From: Hemicordylus capensis
Lineage: Eukaryota > Chordata > Lepidosauria > Squamata > Cordylidae
Length of the DNA stretch: 64,000 bases
Assembly: GCF_027244095.1 (NCBI RefSeq)
Contig: NC_069658.1
Coordinates: 262,268,687 to 262,332,686, forward strand
Direction of reading: 5' to 3'
Shown here one piece after another: positions 52,263 to 63,532 of the stretch (positions are counted from its first letter, which is position 1; each line of letters opens with the position of its first letter). A program made the position numbers and the translations under genes. The notes below the pieces were generated by a model. It did no database searches. It saw only the letters and a list, made by a program, of their open reading frames with translations, and had not been told where the DNA came from.

Positions 52263-53344
52263 TCAGGGAAACCTTACAAATAATGCAGAAAACACCATTT
52301 TTGTGCTTCCCATTTTCCCTGCAACCACCCGACAGATTAGAAGAGGTGATGTCCCCATGAAGAAAGCCTAGATGCTTGACTTTTCGGTAGTAGTACTAAT
52401 GTGCCTGCTCAGGATTGTGCCCATTCACAGTTGATCAAAATAGTGCATCTTGCATAACACACGAATACAAATCTAACTTCCAGCCAGGCTCTTGAATTAA
52501 TTTTAAATGGTATATGTTGTACTAGTGACTCATGTTACCGTCATTTACAATTGCCTCAAGAGAGGCTATTCTTAATTCAACTGTCAAAACACAGTCAGGC
52601 CTGGATTTTTCAAAAAGGGTAGGCATGTGTAGAAGAGAACTGTGCATGCAGCCAGAGCATTATTTGATGTTTTCACTGAAGCAGTATCCACTGCCAAAGA
52701 GGCAAGCAGCTCTTAAAAGTGAATGGCAGCTTCTCTCTTTGGCAGTGGAATGTGTTGCAGTTATGCAAGTAAACATCTGGATATGCACAGTTGTCTTGCA
52801 CAGTTGTCTTGCACAGAAATGGGTGTTTCTTCTTTGGATCACCACTTTGATCCACATTCCTACCCCCATGTGAATATTAGTCATCAGCATGCAGTTGCTT
52901 TTGCATTGTTCACTTTAAGCTAGTTTGTAGTTCATGTGTTTCATTGATGTTTCTAAAGCCATGTTACCAGCCACAAGGATAAGCAAGATGATTTCTGGCC
53001 AGGGCTGAGCTGCCAGTTCAAAGCAAATGTCTTTCACTACATAATAATATATGATAATTAAACATAAAGAAGGTAAGATATTATAAGTTACAGGCAGAAC
53101 AGCAATGGCTAATTTCAATGTATCTTTTAGGAATTATTTGTGATGCCCATGCATGTTGACCAGATGAAGAGAAAGAAAGTTGTCATTTCTCATGCCAAAC
53201 TGCACCTGCCAGTAGCCATTTTTCCTCTTCACATGAGCAACAGATTGCAACCCATAGATTCCCCATGTACCTTGGACTCTACTGTGAAATTGGGAGATGA
53301 GGCATGGTGACTGTTCTCACTTGCTCCCTCCCCATCCCATGATC
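52263..53344. other. Unassigned unique sequence
   Basis: Includes a small tandem, 'cacagttgtcttg', twice at 52786-52812. No exon is recognised. Confidence 0.4.
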
Positions 53345-53346
53345 TG

Positions 53347-53400
<54 letters not shown>
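53345..53400 (+). repeat. (CTAT)n microsatellite, L2 tail
   Basis: 14 tetramers at the 3' end of the reverse-oriented L2 to its right. Confidence 0.95.
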
Positions 53401-54310
53401 ATATTTCTATACTGCCCAATATAGACATCTCTAGGCAGTGTACAAAATTAAAAACATAACAAATGTAAAAACAATATTTAAAAAAGTTAAAATTCATAAA
53501 ACAGATTAAAACAGTTTCAGTAAATAAAAACATTAAAATTAAATTTCGGTTAAAAGCCTAGGAAAACAGGAACATCTTGAGGGTCTTCCTAAAAGCAAGC
53601 AGAGAAAGAAGTGTTCTTCTTTCAATGGGGAGTGTATTCCAGAGTCCCAGAGCAGCTACAGAGAAAGCCCAGACCTGAGTTGCCACCAAACAAGCTGGTG
53701 GCAACCGTTACCGGACCTCTCCAAATGATCTTAATAGGCAACAGAGTTCATGACAGAGAAAGCATTCCCTAAAGTACCCTGGATCCAAGCCATTGAGGGC
53801 TTTGTAGGTAATAACCAGCACTTTGTATTTTGTTTGGAAACATATTGGCAGCCAGTGCAGTTATTTCAGAATCAGTGTTATGTGGTCCCTTCAGACTGAC
53901 CCAGAGACCAATCTGGCTGCCGCATTCTGTACCAATTGTAGTTTCCAGACTACATACAAAGGCAGCCCCACGTAGAGTACATTACAGGAGTCAAGCCTAG
54001 AGATTAAGATATTCCTCTCAGGGGATGGGCTGCTCTGGGAAGAGCATCTGCACGCTTGAATGCAGAACATTCCAAGTTCCCTCTCTGGCATCTCCAGATA
54101 GGGCCGAGAGAGACTCCTCCTTACAACCTTGGAGAAGCTGCTGCCAGTCTGTGTAGACAATTCTGAGCTAGAAGGACTAATGGTCTGACTTGGTATAAGG
54201 CAACTTCCGATATGCTGTTGTAGTGAACAAGACTCCTTGTGTGTCACACCTCAGCCAAGAGAAAGGGATGAAGGTGGCCACCTTGAGACCCAGATACTGA
54301 ACATCTTGCT
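53401..54310 (-). mobile_element. L2-group LINE with nested SINE
   Basis: L2 sequence at 53401-53998 runs from the 3' end 'tactgcccaatatagac' and A-rich UTR into the coding end. On the - strand this reads 'LDSCNVLYVGLPLYVVWKLQ' and 'LVQNAAARLVSG'. It resumes at about 54218-54310 with 'ctcagccaagagaaaggga'. The frame is broken and the 5' part is lost. Confidence 0.8.
53999..54217 (+). mobile_element. tRNA-Ala-like SINE nested in L2
   Basis: 'tctccagatagggccgagag', 'aaccttggagaagctgctgc', 'tgagctagaaggactaatgg', 'ataaggcaacttcc'. L2 sequence lies on both sides. Confidence 0.75.
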
Positions 54311-55261
54311 GTACATCACTCAATGAAGGGGTGGGGGGCAGCCACAGCTTCACCTGTGAGTTCCCTCCTGGGTTCTGTTATCTGTCCTGCTCTCACCTGC
54401 TGCAGTGAGCAAAATTTCAGGCGTTTCACACCGCAGGTGGGGATAGGGAAGTAGGTGGCAGGAGTTTGGGTTATACTTTCTCTCTGGTTGCAGTGGGAGA
54501 TAAAAGCCTTATTCACATGTTCACAATGCACATACATATTCACAATGCACATACAATCACAATATATGCACACGCCAATTTCTATCCAGGTACAGCACAG
54601 CAGTACACTTCTTATCTGTAGCCTGCATTTCTGGGACTTCTACCCAGATTCACTTTTAAATATGAAAGCAAGTACAGTCATTCACATAAAAATGTGTACA
54701 TGTACACAGATATCTGAACACACTTGCAACGTCATGTCTGAATCAGACTTTAAATGTAGATGCATCCTCTTTGTACAGGTTGTAAGACAGCAGCCTTTAT
54801 CAGGGATGGGCAGGTACAATTGCTGTACAATTGAACCAGAGGCCTTTGAGAGGACAAGGCATCTCTCCTGCCACTTAGCTGTGTCCCCCTCTCCCTCTGT
54901 TGAGGATGCAATCCAGCTGGGAGTACAGAGATGGAATGTATAACTGATGCATTTGAACACAGACTTCTAGTCTTTCAAACATGAGGAAGTGGCCAGGAAA
55001 GACTTCCTCTCATTAGTTGTGTGTGACATCATTGCAAAGCAATCAGAAACTACATCTGATACTCTTGTGACGGGGGGGGGGGGAGGAAGCTGGCACCAAG
55101 TCAGCAGTGACCTCATGCTAGCATGTAGCACAAATGAGTCCAATGTTTACAGGGCAGGATCACTGTCATTTGGTTCTAAATTCTATCCATCACCTAATGT
55201 ACCCTGCTGAGCATCCTAAAGTCTACACTGGCCATGCTAAACCATCATTACTTATAGGAAG
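54311..55261. other. Unassigned unique sequence
   Basis: 'cacaatgcacatacat' recurs at 54524-54565. G-run at 55072-55083. The + frame 54455-54943 (162 codons) has no domain that I recognise. Confidence 0.4.
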
Positions 55262-55322
55262 TAAAGTAAAGTTTGCCATCAAGTCGATTTCAACTCCCGG
55301 TGCCCACAGAGCCCTGTGTAAT
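55262..55322 (-). mobile_element. SINE family A, tail scrap
   Basis: 'taaagtaaagtttgccatc', 'caactcccggtgcccacaga'. Confidence 0.65.
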
Positions 55323-55712
55323 TACAGTAGGCTGGGGAACCAGGAAGCCAGGACGGGCAGTTTCAGTGTCTAGCACCCGAGGTGGCCAGGTTACAAGCTG
55401 GATATTTGTGCTTTTTATTACCAGTGCAGTGGGAAAGGAAGCAGCCCAGACTTCTCTTGCCTGTTCCTTATCCTATCCTTTAGTCTGCCCTCATGGGCAC
55501 ACCTAGGGCTGTGTGGCACACTTAGAGCCTAGCATTCCTATCTCCTGACACTGGCATTGCCGTCTAAATTGCTTGCTAATGTGAGTGACAAGTTAGCCAC
55601 AGGTCCTTCTTGGCTTCCTCCTCACCCCCTGCCACTCCCTCCACAATTCTATCATTTCTCCCCACTATGGCAAGTATGACTCCAGATGTGTCATATAGCT
55701 GGAGCTGAGGAG
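55323..55712. other. Unassigned unique sequence
   Basis: Nothing recognised. Confidence 0.4.
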
Positions 55713-56033
55713 AGACCATGGCTCAGTGGAAGGGCTTCGAATGCAGAAGGTCCCAGGTTCTAAAGCAGGCCTGCTCAACTTAGCCCCCCCCCAGCTGTTT
55801 TTGGACTACAGCTCCCATAATTCCCAGTCACAGTGGCCAATAGCCAGGGATTATGGGAGTTGTAGGCCAACATCTGTAGGAGGGCCGAAGTTGAGCAGCC
55901 TTGATCTAGAGGCAGGGCTGGGGAAGCCTCCTGTCTGCAACCCTGGAAAGCCACTCTTAGTATTGTCGGTGTAGACCATGCTAAACTAGAGGGATCGATG
56001 GTCTGACTCGGTATAGGCAGCTCCCTATGTGTA
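55713..56033 (+). mobile_element. tRNA-Ala-like SINE split by a MITE
   Basis: Head 'accatggctcagtggaaggg' and 'ggtcccaggttc' at 55713-55757; body and end from 55912 ('caacc.tggaaagccactct', 'ggtctgactcggtat'). The gap is the foldback MITE at 55766-55903. Confidence 0.8.
55766..55903. mobile_element. hAT-type foldback MITE nested in SINE
   Basis: Termini CAGGCCTGCTCAACTTAG and AAGTTGAGCAGCCTTG. Octamers ttctaaag and atctagag match at 6 of 8. Same subfamily as 10152-10286. Confidence 0.8.
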
Positions 56034-56084
56034 GCCAGTGAGGAGTGAGGTTGGCCAACTGGGACCATAGAGGGAAATTATGCT

Positions 56085-57170
56085 TTTACATGTATATACT
56101 GTGCTGTGTCCTGGGAGCCCAGGGCAGTGCAGAACAAACTGAAAACAATAAACTAATCAAAACAACAATTTTAAAATTCCCTAAAAATCAACAAACACAG
56201 CTACAGCCAACTAAAAGGAAATCGGAGCAGAGAGACTCATTGTCCAATGGTGCACCAGCCAAAGCTGTGCAAAGGTACTCCTGGCCAGCTGGTTCTCAGG
56301 AGCAGTGCCAGATCCAACTACCATCGCCACCACCTTGGACTAACAGCTTCAGCTTGTTAGCCCACATCCAGCCCAACACGTTCCAAACCCCAGCTCAGAA
56401 CCTCTGCTACCTCCCTGGAATCAGATAACACAGTGAGATAGAATTGGGTGTCAGTTATACATACATTGCTGACACCACCCCAGCCCAAATCTCTGGATGA
56501 TCTCCCACAGTTTCATTTAGATGTTTTTAAAAAAACAAAGTGTGTGGGGAGGAAGGTCTATTCCTGAGGGACCCCACCGGCCAACAGCCACGGAGTTGAG
56601 CACTAATCTCCCAATAACTCCTTCTGGACTTGTCCTCCAAGTAGGACTGGACTAAAGCTAATCCAAAACTGACCCACCCAGCCCAGACTCAGAGAGATGG
56701 CCCAGAAGGATGCCATGGTTGATGGAACTGAAAGTTACTGAGAGGACCAGCAGAACTGATGGGGATCCACTCCCTCTGCTTAGTTCCTGGTGTAGATCAC
56801 CCACCAGGAGCTTTTTCAGACAGTAATTTACCACAATTTTACTTTGGGAGGGTGGGTGTGCATTCACCAATCAGCCAGATTTACCCCCCAAGTCTGAGTG
56901 AGATATCAGAGACAACTTCACACATGATTCAGGGTTCCCCCTCCATATTGGAATCTAGCCCAATTCATGTCTGGGGTTTAAAAAAATCCTATTTTCGCAT
57001 CAGATTATCTGTTATGCCCTGAACTCACAGTAAAGCCTTGCAGTAAACCTGCGGTAAATCCTGCTGTCTGAAAAGCCTCCAGGGCAACGAAGGCAGTTTC
57101 AGTCCCATAAGGAGGTCAAAAACCAGATTGAAACAAATCCAGATAATGTGTAGTAGGCAGAATGGGGAGT
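56085..57170 (-). mobile_element. L2 LINE split by a TIR element
   Basis: L2 reverse-strand sequence at 56085-56808 ('tagaattgggtgtcagttat', 'tcctgagggaccccaccgg', 'aaggatgccatggttgatgg'). It resumes at 57079 with 'agggcaacgaaggcagtttc' and 'aaaaaccagattgaaac'. Corresponds to the same RT region as 28700-29470. Old and broken. Confidence 0.8.
56809..57078. mobile_element. TIR DNA element (MITE) nested in L2
   Basis: Ends AGCTTTTTCAGACAG and CTGTCTGAAAAGCCT are inverse repeats of about 15-17 bp. 270 bp, no transposase. The flanks ccaccagg and cctccagg could be an 8-bp duplication with one mismatch, but the border is ambiguous. Confidence 0.75.
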
Positions 57171-57177
57171 AGGTAGG

Positions 57178-57270
57178 ATAGCCAACTGACCCAAACTCAG
57201 CCTGGCCTGCTCTTGTGCAATCAACAGCAGAATGATCTGCATAAATCAGTCTGTGATGCTTTTCACTGCA
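57178..57270. repeat. Third, partial copy of the 'ccaactgacc' element
   Basis: 'agccaactgacccaaactc', 'ggcctgctcttgtgcaat', 'aatgatctgcataaatc', matching the left half of 47103-47275. Confidence 0.45.
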
Positions 57271-57284
57271 TGGGGTGAAATATT

Positions 57285-57560
57285 TTATTTATTTGTTTAT
57301 TTGTTTATTTGATTGCTTAATTTAATCAATCAATTAATTAATTAATTTCCATTTAATTTCCATGCTCTTACTCGACAGAGCCCAGAGCAATTTACATGGT
57401 TATGTTTCTCCTCACAACACTCTTGTGAGGTAGGCTAGTCTGAGAACTCTGGGTGACCCAGAGTCACCCAGTGAGTTTACGTAGCTGAATGGGGATTTGA
57501 ACTTGGGTCTCCCAGTGACTCCTAGTCCAACATTCCAACCAGGGCACCATGCTGTCCATG
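57285..57560 (-). mobile_element. Sauria/Squam-type SINE
   Basis: Long mixed tail (TTTA, AATT, AATC units), then 'cagagcccagagcaattta', 'gtgaggtaggctagtctgag', 'gatttgaacttgggtctccc', 'gcaccatgctg'. Confidence 0.8.
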
Positions 57561-58317
57561 CCTGTTGACGCGGTTGCTACAGAGGCCAGTTTCAAAAGCT
57601 GCCAGCCACCACAGGAGGAGTCCAATGAAGTTATCTGAATTAAGAGTTCTTGTGCAGGATGTACCAAGGGTACTGGAGGACTGCTGGCAGTGGTGTGATG
57701 CTTCCGCCCCAGAGAGCATCATTAACAGAGGCAGGCAGCCTGTAAATTCCTGGAGACTGAGCTGGTGGAAGGTGACCTAATGTGCACAGGATGGCTGGAG
57801 CGGGGTGGTAATTGTACAATCTAGCTGGGATGGCACAAGCAGGGGATGTTGCGTAACTGGCTGGAAGGATTTCAGGGGCGCCACCCTCTCCATGACTGAT
57901 AACTTGCAGGCCAGCAATTAGGTAAGGCGGCCTCAGGCACTGGTATGTTTACATTACTCCACACCTGGAGAGCAGCCAAACACTCCTGGTTCTTGCAAAT
58001 CAACAGCATGTGGGATCCCAGCTGAGCAAGTGGCATGTGCAGTCATGTGAGGGTGCTACGGTTCCACCTTCGTTTCTGCCGAAATGGCTTTCCCTCCAGC
58101 AGGCAGAAATTCAACAGATACAGCCTTCTCCCTCCACAAAGGTGGCTGTGCCAAGAATGGGCTGCAGCTGCTAGATTTCAGTCTGTCATAGAGATGGTAT
58201 GGTAGTGTCGGGCTCTACCCCAACTTAGGCACCAGTGCTAGAATTATGGCCGAATTCAATAAGAGGACCCTAACCCCTGACTCCCTCCCATTCACCTGAA
58301 ACCCTGGAGGCCTGTGG
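57561..58317. other. Unassigned unique sequence
   Basis: Nothing recognised. Confidence 0.4.
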
Positions 58318-58380
58318 CCAGGAAGTACAGACAATACTGAGCTAGATGGTCCAATGGGCTGACCCAGTATAAGAGTGCTG
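58318..58380 (+). mobile_element. tRNA-Ala-like SINE, 3' scrap
   Basis: 'acaatactgagctagatgg', 'gggctgacccagtataaga'. Confidence 0.7.
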
Positions 58381-58385
58381 TTTAT

Positions 58386-58457
58386 GCATACCTGCCAACA
58401 TGTCCCTATTTTCCCATCCACCTGAATGGAAAAATAAGGACATGTTGGCAGGTATGC
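58386..58457. repeat. 72-nt hairpin, near-perfect palindrome
   Basis: 'gcatacctgccaacatgtcc' faces 'ggacatgttggcaggtatgc', and the stem continues through 'ctattttcc' and 'ggaaaaata'. Arms near 29 nt, loop near 14 nt. Probably a miniature DNA element. Confidence 0.88.
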
Positions 58458-58584
58458 TTGTGCAACCCTGCAGCAAACAAATATAGCAGTTAGATGAGTG
58501 CTTTCAGCAGTGAGTAACAGCAGTGGAGGTACCTCATTCAGTGACGTCTTACACGCATGTCCTTATGTCAGTTGTTTCATTTTC

Positions 58585-58735
58585 CGCCATGAAACTCACT
58601 GGGTGACTTTGGGCCAGTCACACATCTCTCAGCCTAACCTACCTCACAGGGTTGTTGTGAGGATAAACATAACCATGCACTATTACTGAGGGCTTCTTGG
58701 AGGGAGAGTGGGATGTAAATGTAAAAATAAACAAA
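58585..58735 (+). mobile_element. Sauria/Squam-type SINE, head-truncated
   Basis: Starts at 'gccatgaaactcactgggtg', then 'acctcacagggttgttgtg', 'cttggagggagagtgggatg', AAATAA tail. Confidence 0.85.
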
Positions 58736-58936
58736 CATCCACCTGTGAAACACTGAGGAGTAGGTGTCTGCTTGGGGTTTGGGAAACCTGCTTCCAGTCC
58801 GCTGCTGACCTTGGTTAAATCATGACGCTCAGATAGTTTGTAGTAATAACAGCCTTGCCCTTGTCAGGATAACTTGGAAACTGTAATAACATGTCTAGAT
58901 TAGCATCTCTTGCACCGCTCTGAGTGCCAACTAGTG

Positions 58937-59073
58937 CAGGGTTTCTTAACCTTGGGCCCCCAGATGTTGCTGGACTACAACTCCCAGAATCCCCAGCCAC
59001 AATGGACATGGCTGGGGATTCTGGGAGTTGTAGTCCAGCAACATCTGGGGGGGTCCAAGGTTAAGAAACTCTG
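58937..59073. mobile_element. hAT-type foldback MITE
   Basis: Termini CAGGGTTTCTTAACCTTGGG and CCAAGGTTAAGAAACTCTG. The long arms 'gctggactacaactcccaga' and 'tctgggagttgtagtccagc' are exact. Octamers aactagtg and ctctagtg match at 6 of 8. Confidence 0.85.
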
Positions 59074-59081
59074 CTCTAGTG

Positions 59082-59337
59082 CAAGGCATTCGGCAGCCTT
59101 GCCATAGGAAGGCTCTCCAAGGTCAGGATGAGAACAGGTACAGTACTGCCCTCTTTTTACAACATGTCACTATTAGTCTGGGGATGGAAGCTCCCACTGG
59201 CACCAGCAGACGCTTCCTTCGCCCTGGCATCCATTGCAGCTTTGGGGGCACCATTTTGATTGTGACCAATGTGGAAAAGTTTGAAATACTCCTCTCCATG
59301 TGCTGCCCTTCTGACCCTGATCCCACCACCCTCTTGG
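59082..59337. other. Unassigned unique sequence
   Basis: The open frames 59079-59354 (+) and 59123-59401 (-) have no known domain. Confidence 0.4.
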
Positions 59338-59572
59338 TGGGGCTGGGGCTGTAGCTCAATGGTAGAGCATTTGCTTTGCATGCAGAAGGTCCCAGGTCCA
59401 ATCCCTGGCGTCTTCAGGTAGTGCTGGAAAAGACTCCTGCCTGAAACCTTGGAGAGTTGTTGCTTTCCAAGGTTTCAGTCAGTATTGACAATACTGATTC
59501 AATGTAGACAGTACTGAGCTTGATAGACCAATAGTCTGACTCGGTATAAGGCAGCTTCCTATGTTCCTAGAA
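59338..59572 (+). mobile_element. tRNA-Ala(TGC)-derived SINE, full length
   Basis: Head 'ggggctgtagctcaatggta' with anticodon-loop 'ctttgcatg' and B box 'aggtccaatccctgg' is plainly tRNA-Ala-like. End 'gactcggtataaggcagctt' and 'cctatgttc'. An internal duplication around 59440-59510 includes 'gaaaccttgg' facing 'ccaaggtttc'. Confidence 0.88.
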
Positions 59573-59624
59573 GCCTCTATTATTTACACTTAAAAAAGAA
59601 ACACACAGGCCCAAATGACATGTT

Positions 59625-59765
59625 TGATGTAATGTGACATTTGGCCCTAAATCAGTGGCCATCACTATATTCTGTGGCAGGGAGTTCCATACGTTAATTG
59701 TGCATTGTGCAAATGAAGTGGAGTATATTTTGCCTGTGCTGAATCTAATGCCAATCAACACAACT
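59625..59765 (-). mobile_element. Possible CR1-like relic
   Basis: The - strand reads 'QCTINVWNSLPQNIVMATDL', like CR1 'INLWNSLPQDVVTA'. No 3' end is present. Confidence 0.4.
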
Positions 59766-60739
59766 ATGAGCAAACTCATTTTCGATTTTCTCTTGCTCTA
59801 CAAGAATAGACACAGAAACATAATGATCTATACCTATCCACCTAATACCATCTTCCTCTCTCTCCCTTTCTTTCTCCAGCAGGGGATCAGAGAAGCCTGC
59901 AGATGGTGAGTCCACTTACCTTCTCCGTTTTGTGAGACTCTCTAACTGATGCTGCCAGGGGCTGAATTTAGAGGCATAGCTTGTGCTTCACCAGTGACAT
60001 ATGTACCACATGTATAAGAGAGATTAGAACTGCTCAACTGTGCTTGTACAATGGTAGTTTAGAGAAGATGTAACAATTCCTTTCTTAGAAAAGGTTAAAA
60101 AAGAAAACTGAATGGACATCTGCCAAGGATGGTTCAAGTTTCCGGAAATCCGGAAGCAAAGAATGGTTGCACTAACCTATGAAGTTTCTTCCAACAATAT
60201 ATATACATGGTGTTTTCACACATGAAGCATAAAAAGGGGCTTTTGATTCATTCCGTGCACAAGGTGATTGTAAAACCTACATTGTCCTAACTGCTAATGC
60301 ACATGATAAAGCCCTGACTTCCTCTTCCAAGTGATGCGAGTGACCTTATATCATCAATTTCCAAACTTCTAATAACTGGGTTAAAAAACAAGAATGAGAG
60401 GCACAGGTCACAGCTACTCCCACCCCCAAAGTTTGCCATTTAGAGTGTATAAGGACTGAACTGCTTGTTAAATTAATAATGTGCGTTGCTTCGATGTATA
60501 TAGTTTTTCTTTATCCAGTAGTAATTAGAGGGATGATTCAGACTTGAGCATGTGGGATGGAGGGCTTTGCCCTTGCTATGATCTGGATCAGGCCCCCTGG
60601 ACCTGCTATCTCTCCCAAGAGGAAAGCTCCTAGTCCCAATGGGAGTTTTGCCCCTGGGGCCCACAGCAACCATGGAGGGGCGGGGCAGTGGTTAATCCAT
60701 ATCAGAGGCAGCGGTCAAGGGTTAAAACCCCTGCCCTCA
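59766..60739. other. Unassigned unique sequence
   Basis: Nothing recognised. Confidence 0.4.
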
Positions 60740-60818
60740 CCTGTAGTCCGCCTAGAGCCTTTGGAGTAAGGCGGTATACGGAGTAAATCAATGAATGAAT
60801 GAATAAATAATGAAAAAA
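60740..60818 (+). mobile_element. L2-group LINE 3' end
   Basis: 'ctgtagtccgcctagagcc', 'agtaaggcggtatacggag', then AATG/AATA units. Confidence 0.6.
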
Positions 60819-60914
60819 ATAATAGTCCCAATCCAGATCAGGCCTCATTTTGATAAATAAAATATACTTATCCTGGCATAATGGTGTGCCCTGTCACAAA
60901 TACTGGAAATCATC

Positions 60915-61640
60915 ACCTTAGAGTTAGAAGGAGATCTTGCTTGGTGCAACAAATTACTACTGCACCCCTGACATGTGGCTCTCCAGGATCTCTTTGAAAA
61001 CCTCTAGAGGAGGAGAGCCTACCACTTCATGAGGCAGACTGTTCCACAGCTGAACAGCTATTACAGTTAGGAAATCCCTCCTAATTCCTAGGATTTCCTC
61101 CTAATTTGTAGATTCTTCCTAATTCTAAGGAAGCAAAGTCATCATCTGCTTCCTTGCCATATCAATTCACTAGTTCTAATCCTGCCCTCAGGACAACAGA
61201 GAACAAGTCATAAGAACATAAGAACAGCCCTGCTGGATCAGGCCCAAGGCCCATCTAGTCCAGCATCCTGTTTCACACAGTGGCCTACAGCAGGAGTTGA
61301 GGGCATGCCTTCTCTCCTGCTGTTACTCCCCTGCAACTGGTACTCAGAGGCACCCTGCCCTTGAGGCTGGAGGTGGCCCACAGCCCTCCTCCTCCTCCTC
61401 CTTCCCCCCCCCCCTCTTTGACAGCCCTTCAGAAGATATTTGAAGATGGCTCTCATATCATTCCGCTGGCTTCTCTTCTTCTTCATGCTAAACATACCCA
61501 ACTCCTTCACCTGTTCCTCACAGGACCTGGTCTCCAGACCCCTCACTGTCTTTGTTACCCTTCTCTGAGCCTGTTCTAGTCCTTTAAAAGTGGTGCCAAG
61601 AACCGGACAAATTGCACAACACAGGCTCAAAGAATTTAAG
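60915..61640 (-). mobile_element. CR1 LINE with a nested CR1 3' end
   Basis: On the - strand, the right part (61405-61640) encodes 'LEQAQRRVTKTVRGLETRSC' and 'NDMRAIFKYLLKGCQ'. The left part (60915-61205) encodes the following C-terminal block, 'RRDFLTVIAVQLWNSLPHEV'. These adjoin in intact CR1. Between them is a separate CR1 3' end. Confidence 0.8.
61209..61400 (-). mobile_element. CR1 LINE 3' end nested in older CR1
   Basis: 'cataagaacataagaacagc', 'ctggatcaggcccaaggcc', 'ttcacacagtggcctacagc', 'cccctgcaactggtactcag', reaching a CTC-rich run at 61386-61422. A different, younger subfamily from its host. Confidence 0.85.
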
Positions 61641-63532
61641 CTTCACCTGTGAAAACATTCTCTAAGGTAGGCTGGGCAGAAAGGAAATGGGGATCTACTC
61701 ATTACATTGAGGTGGGTTGCAAGAGTTTCTGACTCCCAATTGTTTACCAATAGCAGCTACGGAAATGCTTCCCCTGCACCACTACATTTGTCAGCTGAAA
61801 CAAAGAAAGCTTGGATGAAAACCAGGAGTGGATTTCTGTGTGAAAGGACAACTGATCTGTTACTGCAAACCACGTCTTAGGCTTAGAATGTGCTCAGAGG
61901 CACCTTGTTCTAAGTGGATGCACATTGTGCAGACCCCTCCCTGCATTGTTTTGCATTCTGGTGGTTTTCAGACTTCGGGCAAAGTAGATTCTGTAAGCCT
62001 GGAGTCTGTCCATCTTTCTCTGCTCCAATGTGACACCAGTGAGGAACTGGCATGCAGAAATGCAAATTACCCTCACCTTGATCTTGACCTATATCTTTGT
62101 TTCCTTCCCCTTAGTTAAAGTGGCTTGGAAGCCTCCAGTCATCTGTTTTCGCCTGAATCTTCTGGACATTCAACCTGGAGCCCCTCGGAGCAGTATTTCC
62201 TGCCTGCCAAACCTTGAAAGAGTCAACATTATCAGGCAAGCAAGTTCTCCGGCTCAAGCTGCAGCATGGAGGCATCTGGATTTTGGGAGGGGGAACTACA
62301 AGCTAAGCCAGTAGGCCTGAAGATCTGGACTTGAGGATGCATTTGCAAGAGCTAGAAAGAACCCTATCCAATAGGGCTTAACTTTGTAAAATGAAAAAGA
62401 AAAAAAGAGGTGCCAGGGCTTCTCAGAAGCTTTAAGCTGCAGTTACTTCATTGGGCGGGTGGAGACTCCTTACGCTCTGTACATGCCCAGAGTTCCCCTT
62501 TATTATTTCTTCATGTCTTCGGTGACTGAACTCTGGCACTGAAAACAGGTTCCGGGGCAGAGCCTGTCGCTAGTGAAAATTAATCAACACCCTCATGACT
62601 GATTTGAGCAGATTTGGCTTGCCAAATTGGGAGGACTGGCTGGTTTTGCTTAAGGCCAAGTCTTCAGAACCTTTACATGGCCTCCTGGGAAAATCTCATC
62701 TTGCTGCCTCTGGATGCCACACGGTACTGGAGAAGACTTCAATACAAGCCATTGAATGAAGCAGCAGATTTAGCAGCCCAGACACTTGGCCTTTGGAGAG
62801 GGATTGTTGATTCTCTAGGATACTACTCTGGGATTGACACAGGGAACTGGATAACCTGATATCTCCTGTTGCCATGGAGTGTTGTTGCAGAAGAGTGTGA
62901 TTTTGTGTGTAAGCACTGTATGCATATTTTATTTCAGCGTCCACTAGGAGGCAGAAGGGAATTCAAACACAATGGCTCAGCCATCTGAATCTCAATGGCT
63001 TTCGCACCTAATTCAGGGAGACGGGATGACTCCCTTACCTCTGCTTCCTGTGCTGCCTGACCCTCCCCTGTTCCATCACTGAAATCTGTCAATCTCTGAC
63101 CTCTCCCACTATCACACTGTTGTCTGCCTGACATAAGACTGCATGTCCTTTAAGCAAGGACCACATTGCCTCTTAGCACACTGTCAGCATTATGTTAAAA
63201 GTTGGGTGGCAGTAGTAGTAATAATAAATTCAGCATGAACTGATGTTTGCTGAATAACATCAAAATGTTTGAGTGTTTAGTGTAGTCATTTCTTAAATGG
63301 TGGAACTGTTTGTTTCTAGTTAAGAGCATAGAAACTGGAGAAAAGCTAGGATGGTAAAGAAATGGAGAGGCTCCATTTGTCTCTAATGCAAGCCAGTGTC
63401 TAAACTTAAAGCAGGCAACACCTGAGGTGGGAAACAGGAAGTTTCTTTCCCCCTACTTTCCCCATATCCATAAAGAAATCTATCTAATGAACATGTTTTC
63501 TTTTCCCAACACCCATTCAGTGTTCCCTGTAA
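61641..63532. other. Unassigned unique sequence
   Basis: 1.9 kb without a recognised exon or repeat. An acceptor-like 'ctttgtttccttccccttag' ends at 62114 inside an open frame (62030-62314), but the peptide shows no domain. If the RING gene extends this far, no B30.2 motif is visible here. Confidence 0.4.

Noticed and set aside
9289-59572. tRNA-like heads at many sites as tRNA genes
   Set aside because: Each is followed by a SINE body and recurs as part of a dispersed family; none folds as a complete tRNA.
62030-62314. Candidate later exon of the RING gene
   Set aside because: An acceptor-like tract exists, but the peptide lacks any B-box, coiled-coil or B30.2 motif.
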